Of a stretch of 64,000 nucleotides of DNA, positions 23,501-35,705 are shown one piece after another (within the stretch, counting starts at the first letter, position 1; each line of letters begins with the position of its first letter). This DNA comes from Glandiceps talaboti (lineage: Eukaryota; Hemichordata; Enteropneusta; Spengelidae). Position numbers and translations under genes: made by a program. The stretch covers positions 6,542,598-6,606,597 of the forward strand of contig NC_135560.1 in the NCBI RefSeq assembly GCF_964340395.1, in the 5' to 3' direction. Under the pieces are notes generated by a model that saw only the letters and a program-made list of their open reading frames with translations, was not told where the DNA came from and made no database searches.

Positions 23501-26500
23501 AAATCAAATCAAAACCAACTTTTGTTCTCGCAAGTACACCGGGCACTCTGTTGCACATTTGTAATCAAGTTGTTATTTTTTAATCAATGCTAAAATTATA
23601 CATGGTAAAACTTTTCTCCTCTCCTGTACACATAAAGAAGATGTCGTTATGTAGAATTAATCATTCATACTAGTAAATTGGCATCAGTGCTTTGTTTCCA
23701 GATGTGTACAAACTTTAACAAGGATTTTATTAGATTAGTAAAAGAAAATTAAAAAAACTGTGAAGTTAGCCTGACAGCTACACTAGGTCGACATTTATAG
23801 CTGTATTCATCACCATGATTACCAGAACACATTACTTCCTGTCATTTCCTTTGCTATTCTCACTATGCACTTTATTTTACCTTTACTCTCACATTAAATA
23901 TAACAGTTACCTTGGCGACAGAAAAACAGAGTAATTGAGCATGGTGAACTTTTTTACACACTGAATATTTTTCCAACTCACTTCCACCATATTGTCAAAA
24001 TGAATTAGAATTAGGCATTCAAAGGGCCGTTTATATCCACTAATTCCATTTTTGAAAAATTAACTTCTAAAGCAGGTTTCATTAGGAAAATTGCACAGCT
24101 CTTAGTCATACTTGTAAGGAGAGTTTCACAGAATGAGAAAGAACTGGAGAAAGTCACGCAGCCCGGTTTCCTTATTCAAACCTTAGTCATGGCATTGTTA
24201 TTTGAGAAAACTGTTCAGGCTGATTACGTATAATCTCACAGTGGCATCAAATCACATTTGAAAGGAGGCTTTTGCAATTTCTTCGACAAAAGATCATGGT
24301 GCACAAAAGAGGAAGACTCTCTGGGTATTTTTGTTGACAATGTCTCTTCTTAAACTCTTTCCTGGTAAAAACATTACATACAAAGTACATTATAATTATA
24401 CACCCTTAATTCTTATGCTTAAAGGAATGACTTGCATAATCCGTGTGTCTACTTCAAATCTAGCATTCAGGTTTTCTGACATCTCCCTTGTCTACTTCCC
24501 CCCAGAGTCACAAGCACTTGGCAAAACTAGACACAGAGAGATGTGTATAATCAGATGTTTAACGTCATAAAATCAGTGCCATGTAATAAATTCTTTTGAA
24601 AAATATCTTAATAGGGGGGACCATTCATACCTTCATTCCTATGGATTATAAGAAAACAGCTGTTACATATTGTACAGGGACAATAAACATTTGATTGCCT
24701 TCATGGCAATAATGCTGATTCCTGAAATGTTGACTTTTTTAACAGGAGTCAATGTGACATAATTATAAGGGTAAAATAGCGATAAGCAATTTATGTTTAC
24801 TGGACCACTGTGCTTTGAAACCTTAAGTACAATTGTCATCAGGAATATCGCATTTATTATAGATATACTTTTTTAATGATTTTGCAAACACTATAGTTAT
24901 CCAAGTTTCCATTTCCTTCGGGTCTAAGGTAAGTTGTGTGAATGTGATATTTTTCAGTAATTGTTAGGTTACATCAGCCTATGTAAAAAGTTGATGTTGG
25001 TTGTCTGAGTTTCTGTGGAGGATCACAAATTTGTTCTAGTGGCTAAAAGAGCTGGAAAAGGAGAAGTCTCTTCGATGTATCAGGTCTTCACATCTAAATG
25101 TGTGTAATGAATCATGAAATGAAAGGTAACTTTCTTAAAGCTTCTTTGACATCAAGATTTCAGAAACTGTAGGTTTTCTCACTAAATTAATCAATACTCC
25201 ATCTCCGAGTGTCCTTGTGACAGTAAAAGTGGTTTATTCTATCTCTGCTGTCTCTTTTATAACACCATATGCTATACAGGCTTTCTTTGCACATCACATG
25301 TAGGTGTGCATGTCCAGTTAAACTTCAATATAACATATACGTATGTACATATACCCTCAATTATACAGGCTGTGGAGATAACTGAAACTTGCCCTGGATG
25401 CTGATGTAAACTGATAGTTGACATGTGCCTAGCTCTCAGCTTATCTCCACCTTACAAATAGACTGTAGAGACTAAGTGCCAACTCATCTGAGCCAAATGA
25501 TGCAACACTATCTAATGTCATATTGACAATACTTGATAATGACATAGAATGCAGTATTACACTTTCTGAATGATTCTCTACAGTTGATATGACTTGATGT
25601 GCAAATAAAAGTGTTAAATGTGAGACACAATAAACTGATTCAGAGCTTTCTATATATTCAATTCAGCAAGTTTCTTGAATAATTTAATTTCAATTAGTGA
25701 AGCTTATAGTTACATACCAAATATGTAACATTCAAAGATAAATACTTAGTTGAAAATATATGGAAAAATAGTCCCAACTTTCCTGAATGTGAACGTTTAT
25801 TCAAAAGTTATGCTGTTGAAATTTGGGGGGAAAATCATGAAAATTATAATCATGTTTGAGTTAAAAAGTCAAAGTTGATATACCTTATGGACAGGATCAG
25901 TAACAGTTAGTAACCATCTGACTTCAGCAAATAGGGTCATAAACCAGACAGAGTTCATTTTCCCCACTAATTTTAGCAATAAATAGATAGTAAAAGGCTC
26001 TGATGAAAGGATGTGTGATCATTTTTAGATGTAAGGGTTTGATACATGCTCTGAGATGTTTTCAAATTAGTGGTAGGCAAACACATTTCTGAATCCAGTT
26101 CTTGTTATAAATTTCCCCCATCTGTGTATGTCTGACCAATGTGCAAACAGTCTAAGAACTTTCAAAGATGAGATGAAGAATTCTTAATCAAAATAGATCC
26201 GAGGAGATAAAGACCAGCTCCCTTCTCATTAAAGTCTAATGATGTTACTGTAATAATATTTAGATTTACATTAACTAGTTAGTGCCTATTCATCTGCAGT
26301 GTATATAAACCACCACCACAGCTCAAAGGCTGGGTGATCACTTCAGTTACATATTACCATAAACCAATGTACAAATGACAAATCACAAAAGATAGTACAC
26401 GTCTAAACCAAATGGATTGCCTATAGTATTATATCATACAACAGTTATTCATTTGTGCCAACAGCACCAACTCCTTGGTATATGATATATGCCCTGCTAT

Positions 26501-26694
26501 TAGCATCAGTATGACATGACATAATCTCTCAGATTTATTAACAATTTAGCAGCTGTTGCTGATTACATCACCCAAGAGATAACTAAAAGTACTCTTAATA
26601 AGTCATGATCCCTCTATCTATAACAGTGCAATTATTATGGAGAACATCCAGTTTCCATCAATTGTGAGATATTACACTGCAATTGTTGTGTGTC
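23501..26694. other. Non-coding stretch
   Basis: No gene supported. An open frame without a start codon at about 24015-24230 reads without stops but fits chance. One X-box-like site at 23906. Confidence 0.55.
23906..23919. promoter_or_regulatory. RFX/X-box-like site
   Basis: GTTACCTTGGCGAC, two mismatches to GTTRCCATGGYAAC. Candidate only. Confidence 0.35.
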
Positions 26695-27060
26695 TGCATG
26701 ACTGCAACCATCATCCATGACTGAGGTATATCGTAATCCTTGGCCATGTGTCAACTACAAACATCAAACCTCAATCTTTGGCCATGTGACTGACTACAAC
26801 CATCAAACGATGACTCCCTGAGGTATACAATAATCCTTGGCTAACTACAACCATCAAACCTCAATCTTTGTCCATGTCACTGACTATAACCATCAAACTA
26901 TGACTCCCTGAGGTATACCACAATCCTTGGACATGTGTCTAACAACAAACCACCAAACTATGAGGTATACCACAATTCTTGGCCATGTGATTGACCACAA
27001 CCATCAAACTATGAGTGACTGAGGTATTCAGCAGAAAGCTTTGGGCATGTGTCTGACTAT
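26695..27060 (+). repeat. Degenerate tandem repeat, nested units
   Basis: Repeated words are CTTGGCCATGTG or CTTTGGCCATGTG, GACTACAACCATCAAAC, TGACTCCCTGAGGTATAC and CAATCCTTGG. A short unit of about 45-50 bp alternates in two versions, giving a higher-order unit of roughly 100 bp. Several units carry internal deletions. Confidence 0.8.
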
Positions 27061-27761
27061 ACATATAGTGCAACATTCAACTATGAAATGCCTTGCAAGT
27101 CTTGCCTATAATGGGTACTGCAACATTCAATTATTACATTGCTTTGGGTCTGACTGATATGTGGATACATCAACTCTCAGGTTTCTTTTTCAATCTGTCA
27201 AGCCCATGAGCCCAACTACACGTACAATACCCTCTAATTTGTCAAGTATAGATGCTTAAAATATTTGAGTCGTTGTTCAACCTCTAGTTATGCAATAATG
27301 AATACCATGGACAATACATATGCAGGAGTCATATGTTGCAACCTATGGCTATATGACTGTCCATATTCACTGGATCTTAATGTATCATCTGATAGGATTT
27401 GCCACTTTTACACAGACATTATTCTGGACCTATACAATTAAATTACTCTATGCTTCATACTATTAAATACATACCTATGTCTGCTATTTTCAGAGGCCTT
27501 GTAAGAACACAAAGCTCTTAGCACTACCTTTATTTCTTTACAATGTTATTAAAGAAAAATAGTTTTCAAAAAATCTTGTTACAATATATTTTCACAGTCA
27601 TGATGTTCTCTCTCTTTTTTAGAAATAAAGGGTGATTTTTTACAATGATTATTTCATTTTCACAGGTAAGATAAGTATTGACCAATTGTTTCAACTTTGG
27701 AAACAGTTTTAAAAATAGTTTTAATAGTAGTACATTTTTTAAGACAAGTTCCTCCATGAGC
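27061..27761. other. Non-coding stretch
   Basis: No gene recognised. The first part carries decaying outliers of the preceding tandem repeat (TGCAACATTCAA twice, 27070-27131). Confidence 0.55.
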
Positions 27762-28027
27762 CAATAGGGAACTTGCAATACAGACTGAGCATGCACAGAT
27801 GCAAAGGACTATGGGATTATCTGTGGTTATCGTAATACCTAATCTGGAGCTACCAATAAAAAAACCTCCCACAATTGTCAGGGTAACTACCAGGGGTATG
27901 AATTGATCATTCGTGGTTGCAAACAATGTAACTTACAGTATTGTTTACAATACCAATTCATTAGTATTTATTATCACATTTCCCATGATGCAACATTCAA
28001 CATGGCGGGTTTGCAAGTTCCCTATTG
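27762..28027. mobile_element. Short inverted-repeat element (about 266 bp), single copy here
   Basis: The left end CAATAGGGAACTTGCAA is the exact complement of the right end TTGCAAGTTCCCTATTG (17 bp). Inside, weaker inverted similarity continues (GACTATGGGAT against ATTTCCCATGATGC). Size and structure fit a MITE. It contains the start of a minus-strand frame with a hydrophobic run, which I treat as accidental. No second copy was found in this window, and no clear target duplication. Confidence 0.75.
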
Positions 28028-30060
28028 CTTTAAAGGTCAAAATGTAACTGTCTCTTTCAAACTATATTATTATTTAACTTTCTTTTCCTGCAAGAAAAAT
28101 CAGAGTATTCATTTGAAATAACATAATCTAAATTGAGTGGGTGATCAAAACACATCATACATCAGATAAAAATGTTATTTATCTCACTTCGCTACATACA
28201 TTACATGTAATTCCCTGTGAAAGGAGTCTGGTGTTTGAATATAGTACCATACAGTGTTGCAACTACAGCCTGAAGGCCTGCAGGGTGTGCAGGTAGTAAT
28301 CTTATGGGAGCTATTAAATCTGCCCTATAGTGCAAAGATAGCTTCTGTAGTAAATTGGTCTCCTGGGTTTTTTAAAGTCAGTCTTTCTTTCTATCACATC
28401 ACGTCCACACACACATTCTTACAATAGAAGAGATTCCTTATATCAAAAAGAGTATGATGGATTATCTTTAATTTACTTATCACCACCACCATATTCTATA
28501 ATATCAACATTTTGAAAGAAGTACGTGTATGTGTAAAATATACATCTGGACAGGATTCCATCTGAATCTGCTGTTACTCCTCTGGTCACAATTACTCTCT
28601 ACAGAAACAACTGTGCTCAGTTCTCTTAAAAGAACTTTTTCTGGCTATGAAGCATCACTTTTTCAAATCAGTTTTTCCAGGAATGACTTTTACCTTCAAC
28701 AATTTCATCCATGACACTTAGATGGATAATTTACACACCTCCCCTCCCCAGTACAAAAATATAACCCCATTCTAGAAGATGTAATTGTATGATCACATTG
28801 CACTATATGACAGACTTGGACCAAGGCTAGATGACTCTATCTTAGACCAATTTTCCAAAATCTACATCCCAATTGACCACAAGAAACTATATACCCCAAA
28901 TGGCGACACATCCATTTATTATCATTTACATTGAGCACCCCATCCTTTTCCTCTCGGAGGAAACCTCTCCACTATTTCACAATTTTGCTGTACAAAAATT
29001 TCATTGCGATTTACTTTTTCTAATGAAGTTCAATTTACAAGGAATCTCATTTCCTGCAAATGCATTGGTATGGCATGTTTCTGTCATCAAGTAGAAAATG
29101 TATTTCCCACAAAACTCAATTCAAAAGTCTGCTTTATGTGTTATGCGTAACACTTTGTGTGATTTATAAAAAATACATACAAATTAATCTTCGTCTTCAA
29201 CATTTCAATGGCCACCTTATCCGACAGAAAATATTAAAGCTTGCAAATTTTCAAAAGTTAAGGCTATATGTATGTGAGCTTCAATATATTAAAATTTAGA
29301 TTCATTTTATTCCAGAAATGAAAGATGGTCTTGCATACAGTTTGGCGATAAACAGTAATCACATACAGGATTAACAAATGAATCATGAAGAAAAATATGT
29401 TGAGTTTTCAATCAATAATGATGTAATTTGAAAAGAAGGAATATACATCACGCCTAGCATGAAATGTATTTTTTACATCATGGCTTGTTCGCAATTTTAA
29501 TCTAAACTCTTTTGTCCATGAAAAATGTTAACGCATTCACTTAGACAGCGACGGTTTATTTTTAACCATACCTTACAAATTAGATTGCCTCAATCACATT
29601 ACATAAAATTACACAGAATGTGACATTCCAACTTTTTTCTTATTGAATAAAATGTGAAATCTGAATTGCAAACTTAAAATCACACATATATGTGTATAAA
29701 AAATAAGATATATTTTGTAGTTTGTTAAAAAGAAAATTTTCAAAAGTGATATTTTATACAGAATATGGAAATCAATGTCGTGAAATTAGTAAACAAATTC
29801 ATTTGAGTTGGCGTCAATATCACTATTATAGCTGTTGCTATGGCAACCAACACATGCTTCAACTTAATACTTGGAAGTTTTTGAAATGGATTATGGGGGT
29901 TTGCTTCTTATGATAGTCTCCTTCACAATTCCTGAGAGAGAATATTAATGTAAAAGTTTGACTACCTTCTGTATATATCCGTCATTATTCCGGTTATTAC
30001 CAATGCCAAGTATCTCACTCTTCTTTGTATTTTTTGGAAAGACAAATTAAGAAAAAAACA
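28028..30060. other. Non-coding stretch
   Basis: No gene supported. The 61-73 codon frames between 28.5 and 29.3 kb have no motif. One X-box-like site at 29834. Confidence 0.6.
29834..29847. promoter_or_regulatory. RFX/X-box-like palindrome
   Basis: GTTGCTATGGCAAC, one mismatch to GTTRCCATGGYAAC. Confidence 0.5.
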
Positions 30061-30562
30061 CACAATGATTTAGTTTGGGAAAAAATGTACAAATGAAGAA
30101 AAAATATGACAATGAATTAGTTTGAAAAAAATGTAAAAGTTAAGAAAAATGTGACAGTGAGTTAGTTTGGTAAAATGTACAAATTCAGAAAAGTGTGACA
30201 GTGACTTAGTTTGGTAAAATGTAAATGTTAAGAAAAAATGTGAGTGAGTTAGTTTACTAAAATGTACAAACTAAGGAAAGTGTGATAGGGAGTTAGTTTA
30301 GTAAAATGTAGAAATTAAGAAAAATGTGACAGTGAGTTAGTTTAGTAAAATGTACAAACTAAGAAAAGTGTGATAGTGAGTTAGTTTAGTAAAATGTAGA
30401 AATTAAGAAAAATGTGACAGTGAGTTAGTTTAGTAAAATGTACAAACTAAGAAAAGTGTGATAGTGAGTTAGTTTAGTAAAATGTAGAAATTAAGAAAAA
30501 TGTGACAGTGAGTTAGTTTGGTAAAATGTAGAAATTAAGAAAAAATACACAATGAAATAGGG
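30061..30562 (+). repeat. Minisatellite, 44-bp unit with 88-bp higher-order dimer
   Basis: About 11 units of AGTTAGTTTAGTAAAATGTA, then AAATTAAGAAAAATGTGA, then CAGTG. Two unit types alternate: one has GTAGAAATTAAGAAAAATGTG, the other GTACAAACTAAGAAAAGTGTG. The 88-bp dimer at 30291-30378 is repeated exactly at 30379-30466 and continues partly to about 30515. The outer units are more diverged, as expected for growth from the middle. Confidence 0.92.
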
Positions 30563-31709
30563 TGGAAAAATGACCATATTAAAAAAAACCCACCAATTTG
30601 AATTTTGGCAAAATGTATAAGAATCTAAAACCAGACTAATCAAATACTAATTATAAGTGTTCTCTGATCAGTTCATATACTACTATTTTTTTGCACAAGT
30701 ATACTTATTCAATTATATATTACCACACCAGACAGCTTCCATTGTTTGTATCATTTCAACTTTTGAAATGGATAATTTTATCCATGATGAAATTTCTGTG
30801 ATTACATTGTTACTTGTTTGCTGCCATGGCAACCATATATATCAATATTGGAATGCTACATCAGACATGACTGTTCATTATGTGTGCTAAATCTAATAAT
30901 GCCTTAAAGGAGTGGGCAGGTGAAATTCTAATCTAAACATTTCATAACTTGATTATATAGGAACAGCTTCAAGACAGAATCTTAATGTCTTATTATGTGA
31001 TGTATTTTGATGATGTATATTTTTAGCAACATATTTCATATTGGATGTAATATGATCATTTTATAAGTATTTGACATCCTGGGCACATGGCTCTCAAATA
31101 TAAGGTGGCACAGCATGTATTCCACCTAATAATTTGGTGACACCTCTACAAAATATGTTAGGTAATTTGAAAACTAATACTTGAAATATCACAAACATTT
31201 GAGTCCACCATAGTAATAATGGTTGCACTTCACTAAGCAGTTTATTAAAAAAAAACTCACTCAGAAAGATTTGTTTCTGGTGCCATATATTTAATATGAG
31301 TGCCATTCACATCATAAAATGGTAATTCTTATTATTAAGTGAAAAAATCTTTTAAAAAGTAGAAATTCAAATAATACATTTACTGATAAATTTATTTTCA
31401 GGAAAAAAACCCAGGTACTGGCTTAAAAATAGATTTTAAGAATAATGGTTTATCAATCTTGTATAATCATTCCTGACTATCTTCTAGCATTATACATAAT
31501 TTTTCAAATTTGTGAAAGGATTGATTTTCCCTTTGAACAATAATTAATCATTACAATTTCTTTGAATCTGAGATTTCACAACACAAAAATGTTATGTGGA
31601 TGATGAAGACAACAATAGGGTACATGTTCATGATTGAGAGTATATGAACATAAACCTGTCATTTTGATGTCATTATCAACGACAAAAGTGATATGTTGCG
31701 TCATGTGGA
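30563..31709. other. Non-coding stretch
   Basis: No gene supported; one X-box-like site at 30820. Confidence 0.6.
30820..30833. promoter_or_regulatory. RFX/X-box-like palindrome
   Basis: GCTGCCATGGCAAC, one mismatch to GTTRCCATGGYAAC. It lies 986 bp from the site at 29834, with a minisatellite between them. Confidence 0.5.
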
Positions 31710-32069
31710 GTCATGATTGGCGAATGGTTAGCATGGCCGGCTTGGAATCTGCAGGTTGCAGGTTCAAACCCTGTCGCTGCCATTTGATTCTGAATGACTA
31801 AAGTCCTTGGGCAAGATTTGAACTACGATTGTGCCTCAGACAACCCAGCTGTATAATTGAGGACCTGGTAGGATAGAGTTGCGATGTGAATGCTTTAATC
31901 CTATGCGCTTAAAGAGGCTGCAATGGATTGTATGCTCCCCAAGGAGTTGAGGAAGTGTGCGCACTATAGATCTATGCCAGGAGTAATAATTGTAAAGTGC
32001 TTTGCACACAGAGTGGGAAAGTGTTATATAAAAACAAACATTATTATTATTATTGTTATTATTATTATA
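31710..32069 (+). mobile_element. tRNA-derived SINE, best copy
   Basis: A short interspersed element moved by a LINE reverse transcriptase. Visible parts in order: head from GTCATGATTGG; A-box-like TGGTTAGCATGG at 31725-31736; perfect B-box-type GGTTCAAACCC at 31761-31771; GCTGCCA near the end of the tRNA-like part. The central domain has CTAAAGTCCTTGGGCAAG, TTGTGCCTCAG, CAACCCAGCTGTATAA and GGACCTGGTAGGA. The 3' part has TTGTAAAGTGCTTTGCACA and AAAGTGTTATATAAA, and the tail is (ATT)n. The central words resemble CORE/Deu-type SINE domains, which is inference. Other copies: 2911-3252 (minus) and 51838-52131. No protein is encoded. Confidence 0.93.
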
Positions 32070-33692
32070 TGTATCTTCTGATATAGTTAGTTGTCATGTA
32101 AATATACAACAAAAGAGAACAATGTCGTGATTGGACGTATCTAAACAGAGACCCATCACTTCATTGTCATTTTAACTTCTGATAAAGTTGGTTTTGACTT
32201 TCATGTAAATGTACTCAAAGATTACAAAATCCAAATTTAAACTCGATAATAGTTTAGCATCGATAAATAATTTCATTATCTACTGACAGCATTTCTTCCA
32301 GTCTTTTTCCTCACCACCGATACTATAATGTCATATCAGTCATTGTGATAGTACAGTTGGCAGTTAGAAATAATTGAAGTTACTTGAATCATATCTGAGA
32401 GACAGGGTGTCTGTACGCCTAAGATTTGACCCGGAATAAACTTCACATTTCTATAGCCCGTCCTTTCAGGATGTTGTACACACAGTTTATAGCTTCACTG
32501 GATTGAGTAAACTATAGTCACTGTTCAACATGTGCTTCACTACAGGGATCTCACTATAAAGGAATCCTAGTCATGGGCTCATTGATATCACTGCTTCTTC
32601 ACTGGTTTTTAATGCAAAGTGCAGTCAGATTCAATTCCACCTCTAGTACACTTCGACTGATTACTGCTATCAACTTACATGACTTTAGGGGATAAAATAG
32701 CACATTGGTAACATAGTCAACTTTAAAATATTTCCAGCCTTATCACACTTTAATATGTCATGTGTTCTGTCATTTTGGCAATTTCCAATATTGAAATTGG
32801 ACATTTTGATGATGAAACTATAAGAAATAGTGTGAATACACAGAACATCACCATTACTAAGGTATCTAATTCACAATGTACTATACACAAGCACTTCTTT
32901 TTTCTTTTTCCTTTTTCTTATCAGACCAATTGACCCATCATTTTCAGGGTGTTATGATGGTAAAACATGTAAATAAATAGGGTTGCCCTTACGATGAAAA
33001 AAAGTACATTTCTTAAAGAGCTAGGGGGTCAATCATAGAACTTTGCAGCCATCCTTTACAAAATATACAACTCCTGTTATACTATGTCACCATTGTATCA
33101 GTAATTAGATATCAGAATAACTTTTAGCAAGCTCAGTTTGAAATGTTGTGTTTTGAATATCAAGTATCTTCATGCATTTCAGAATTACATATAAAACCAT
33201 ACTTAACACCATTTTTCTCATTCTCTCCTACAAATCTGGGTTTTGGTATCGAAATAAAATTCATCAATTCTGTTCAAGATACATCGAAATTCATTATGCA
33301 TGGATTAGTTGTGAATGAGTATGAAATCAGCTTGAATCTTTGACTATAGGTTCGCAACTCGGTTGGACTTTTCAAGAATTTTACATGAATGAAATCTTTT
33401 ACATACTGAATCAAGACACATTGAAGATGTAAAGTTGTGATTGTGTAGAAAACTGAATGGAAAACTATAGATACACAAAGCCAATTCATGTACTGCTTAA
33501 CTAAAAATCTGTAGTATATTCTAAGCACACATGTATCTTTAGAAGTCCTAAATATTTCAGAATGTTGTCTAATTCTACTTCTTTAAGTGAAATGGAAAGA
33601 AACTTTCAGATTTTGTCCTGTGAATTTCCTCAACCATACAATGTTCCATCCATTAAAGAAAGAATATGTGGTTTGGGACCACAGCAATTGGT
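32070..33692. other. Non-coding stretch
   Basis: No gene recognised. A weak short direct repeat, CTTCTGATAWAGTTRGTT followed by CATGTAAAT, occurs at about 32075-32105 and 32175-32210. Confidence 0.55.
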
Positions 33693-33744
33693 GGCCATAT
33701 TGGATTCTACGGCCATATTGGATTCTACGGCCATATTAGCTTCT
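33693..33744 (+). repeat. 18-bp tandem repeat, about 2.9 copies
   Basis: GGCCATATTGGATTCTAC is repeated from 33693, the last copy changed to GGCCATATTAGCTTCTAA. It is in phase in a 66-codon frame and gives the repeated peptide word AILDST. I do not consider that frame a gene. Confidence 0.9.
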
Positions 33745-34210
33745 AAAATGGTTTCATTTTGACAACATTTTGACCTCTATTAAAAAAAATTTGTAAGTAA
33801 CGTCTGATTTTTTTTATTGTAAAGAAAGTAACGGCTAAAGTTTGAAGACTTTCATTTTTGAGGTGCATGTTAAGATACATCACAACTGAGCATAGGTGTT
33901 ATTTAGCAAATTACTCAGTGGTGGTCACAAAATTAAAAATACTTACAACACTTAGCTCTTGTTTAAATTATCTGTGTCTAAAGTGAAGCAAAAATGTTTC
34001 GGAAGGTATTCTTGGACAAGATGACTTTTGAAAATATTGATTTCATATTTCATTCCAAGTTACAAATCGTTTGTTGCTATATCAACATAACTTTGACAGG
34101 TTTCAACATTCTATATGATTCCTTCACTAAAATATAGTAAATTATGGTCTAAAATGTTATTTTGGGAATATGTCATAATTACTTCACTCATCCTTCCTTA
34201 AAATATTGGA
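33745..34210. other. Non-coding stretch
   Basis: No gene seen. A three-mismatch X-box-like word, GTTGCTATATCAAC, lies at 34073-34086. Confidence 0.55.
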
Positions 34211-34848
34211 ATGAATGAATGAATGGATGGATGGATGAATAGATAGATGAATGAATGAATGAATGAATGAATGAATGAATGAATGAATGGATGAATGGAT
34301 GGATGGATGGATGGATGAATGAATGGATGGATGAATGAATGAATGGATGGATGAATAGATAGATGAATGAATGAATAAATAAATGAATGGATGAATGGAT
34401 GGATGGATGGATGGATGGATGGATGAATGGATGGATGGATGAATAGATAGATGAATGAATGAATGAATGAATAAATGAATGAATGAATGGATGAATGGAT
34501 GGATGGATGGATGGATGGATGGATGGATGGATGAATGAATAGATAAATGAATAAATGAATGAATTGATGGAGGGGTCTGAATGAATGAGTGTATGAATGA
34601 ATGGATGTATGAATGGATAGATGAATGAATAAATGAATGAATTGATGGAGGGGTCGATGAATGAATGAGTGTATGAGTGAATGGATGTATGAATAAATAA
34701 ATAAATGAGTGAGTGAGTGAGTGAGTGAAAGAATGAATGAATGAATGAATGAATGGATGGATGAATGAATGAATGAATGAATGGATGGATGAATGGATGA
34801 ATAGATAGATAAATGAATGAATGAACAAATGAATGAATGAATGAATGA
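34211..34848 (+). repeat. Long (TGAA/TGGA)n microsatellite array, about 640 bp
   Basis: Almost pure tetranucleotide DNA of ATGA, ATGG, ATAG and ATAA steps, with interruptions such as GAATTGATGGAGGGGTC (twice, 34561 and 34639) and a GAGT run near 34705-34727. The duplicated interruption shows that part of the array was itself copied. Because the unit lacks stop codons on the minus strand, it yields two long overlapping serine/isoleucine/histidine-rich frames that are artefacts, not genes. Confidence 0.97.
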
Positions 34849-35705
34849 ATACTGTACATGCTAACAACTCAGCTTAAGCATGTGTAGTTGAGAATGGTAA
34901 TAGGAAGAAAAGGAAGATTTTGACAAAACTAATGGCGGGAAGATCTAGGTGAAAAGCAGATACACAAAACACCTTCAAAAATTGAAATTTACCGTCTTTC
35001 AGTTACTTTTATTGTCAGAGAAGCAGACATTGAGATCAATACAGACTGTAAGCAGAGTTAATTCTGAAGTAGCTAACAACTTTCTGCACTTTTCATCTTC
35101 ATTTTAATCAAATGACAAAATTGACAGAAGAATGCCCAGTGTAGAAACCTTATATAAATGTTATACAACATTACACATGTTGTCAACTACACAACCCAAT
35201 AACGCTGTTGAATATAACCCTCGCGCAAATTATATAAACACTACATTGTATTTTTTATCTAATAAAGTATGTCCTACTATAGAAATCAATAGGAACAAAC
35301 ATACAGGAAATTTCTGAAATAACAATCACAATTTAATTCAAATTTTATCAGCTTATTACATGTCGTGTTGAAAATACATTACAATTTTATGGTAACTTTT
35401 TGTGTTAGGTTTTTGTTATATCCTGACAGATATTGAATGTTTTGGAGTTATAAATGGAGACAAAATGAAAATTAACTGCAAAAATGCTAAGTTGTCTGTA
35501 GAGTGAATCGTTTACTACATATGCAAATGAAGTATATGATAAATGGCAGAGAAAGCTGAATTTTATAGCTGAGTGCGAAGTTATCTGTAAAGTGAATTGT
35601 ATTTTAGCTATGAAGCGACAGAAGTGGCAGAGAGAGTTGACTACAAAACTTGCAGGTAGTCTGTATAATAGATAATGTTCTGAAACACAATGAAGTCTAT
35701 TGATA
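34849..35705. other. Non-coding stretch
   Basis: No gene supported. A pair of related segments, GTCTGTAGAGTGAATCG and ATCTGTAAAGTGAATTG, near 35495 and 35585 suggests a faint old duplication. Confidence 0.55.

Noticed and set aside
24015-24230. About 72 codons open on the plus strand without an early ATG, protein-like in appearance
   Set aside because: In DNA this AT-rich, dozens of frames of this length are expected over 64 kb in six frames. No splice sites or family recognised.
27660-27926. 88-codon minus-strand frame with a possible NDUFA4-like membrane word
   Set aside because: The relevant part lies inside an inverted-repeat element, starts at TTG, lacks splice signals I can defend, and the similarity is about five residues. 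Kept only as a low-interest lead.
28529-28714. 61-codon frame starting with a signal-peptide-like leucine run
   Set aside because: Short, isolated, AT-rich composition, no conserved mature region.
31725-31790. Possible functional tRNA gene
   Set aside because: A- and B-boxes are present, but the cloverleaf arms do not pair well by eye and the same sequence continues into a repeated SINE body found twice more.
33562-33762. 66-codon frame with repeated AILDST
   Set aside because: The repeat is an 18-bp tandem repeat; the rest has no recognisable motif and no conserved context.
34184-34867. Two overlapping 220+ codon minus-strand frames rich in Ser, Ile, His and Phe
   Set aside because: They are direct readings of the TGAA/TGGA microsatellite in two phases; both phases are open only because the repeat unit lacks stops.
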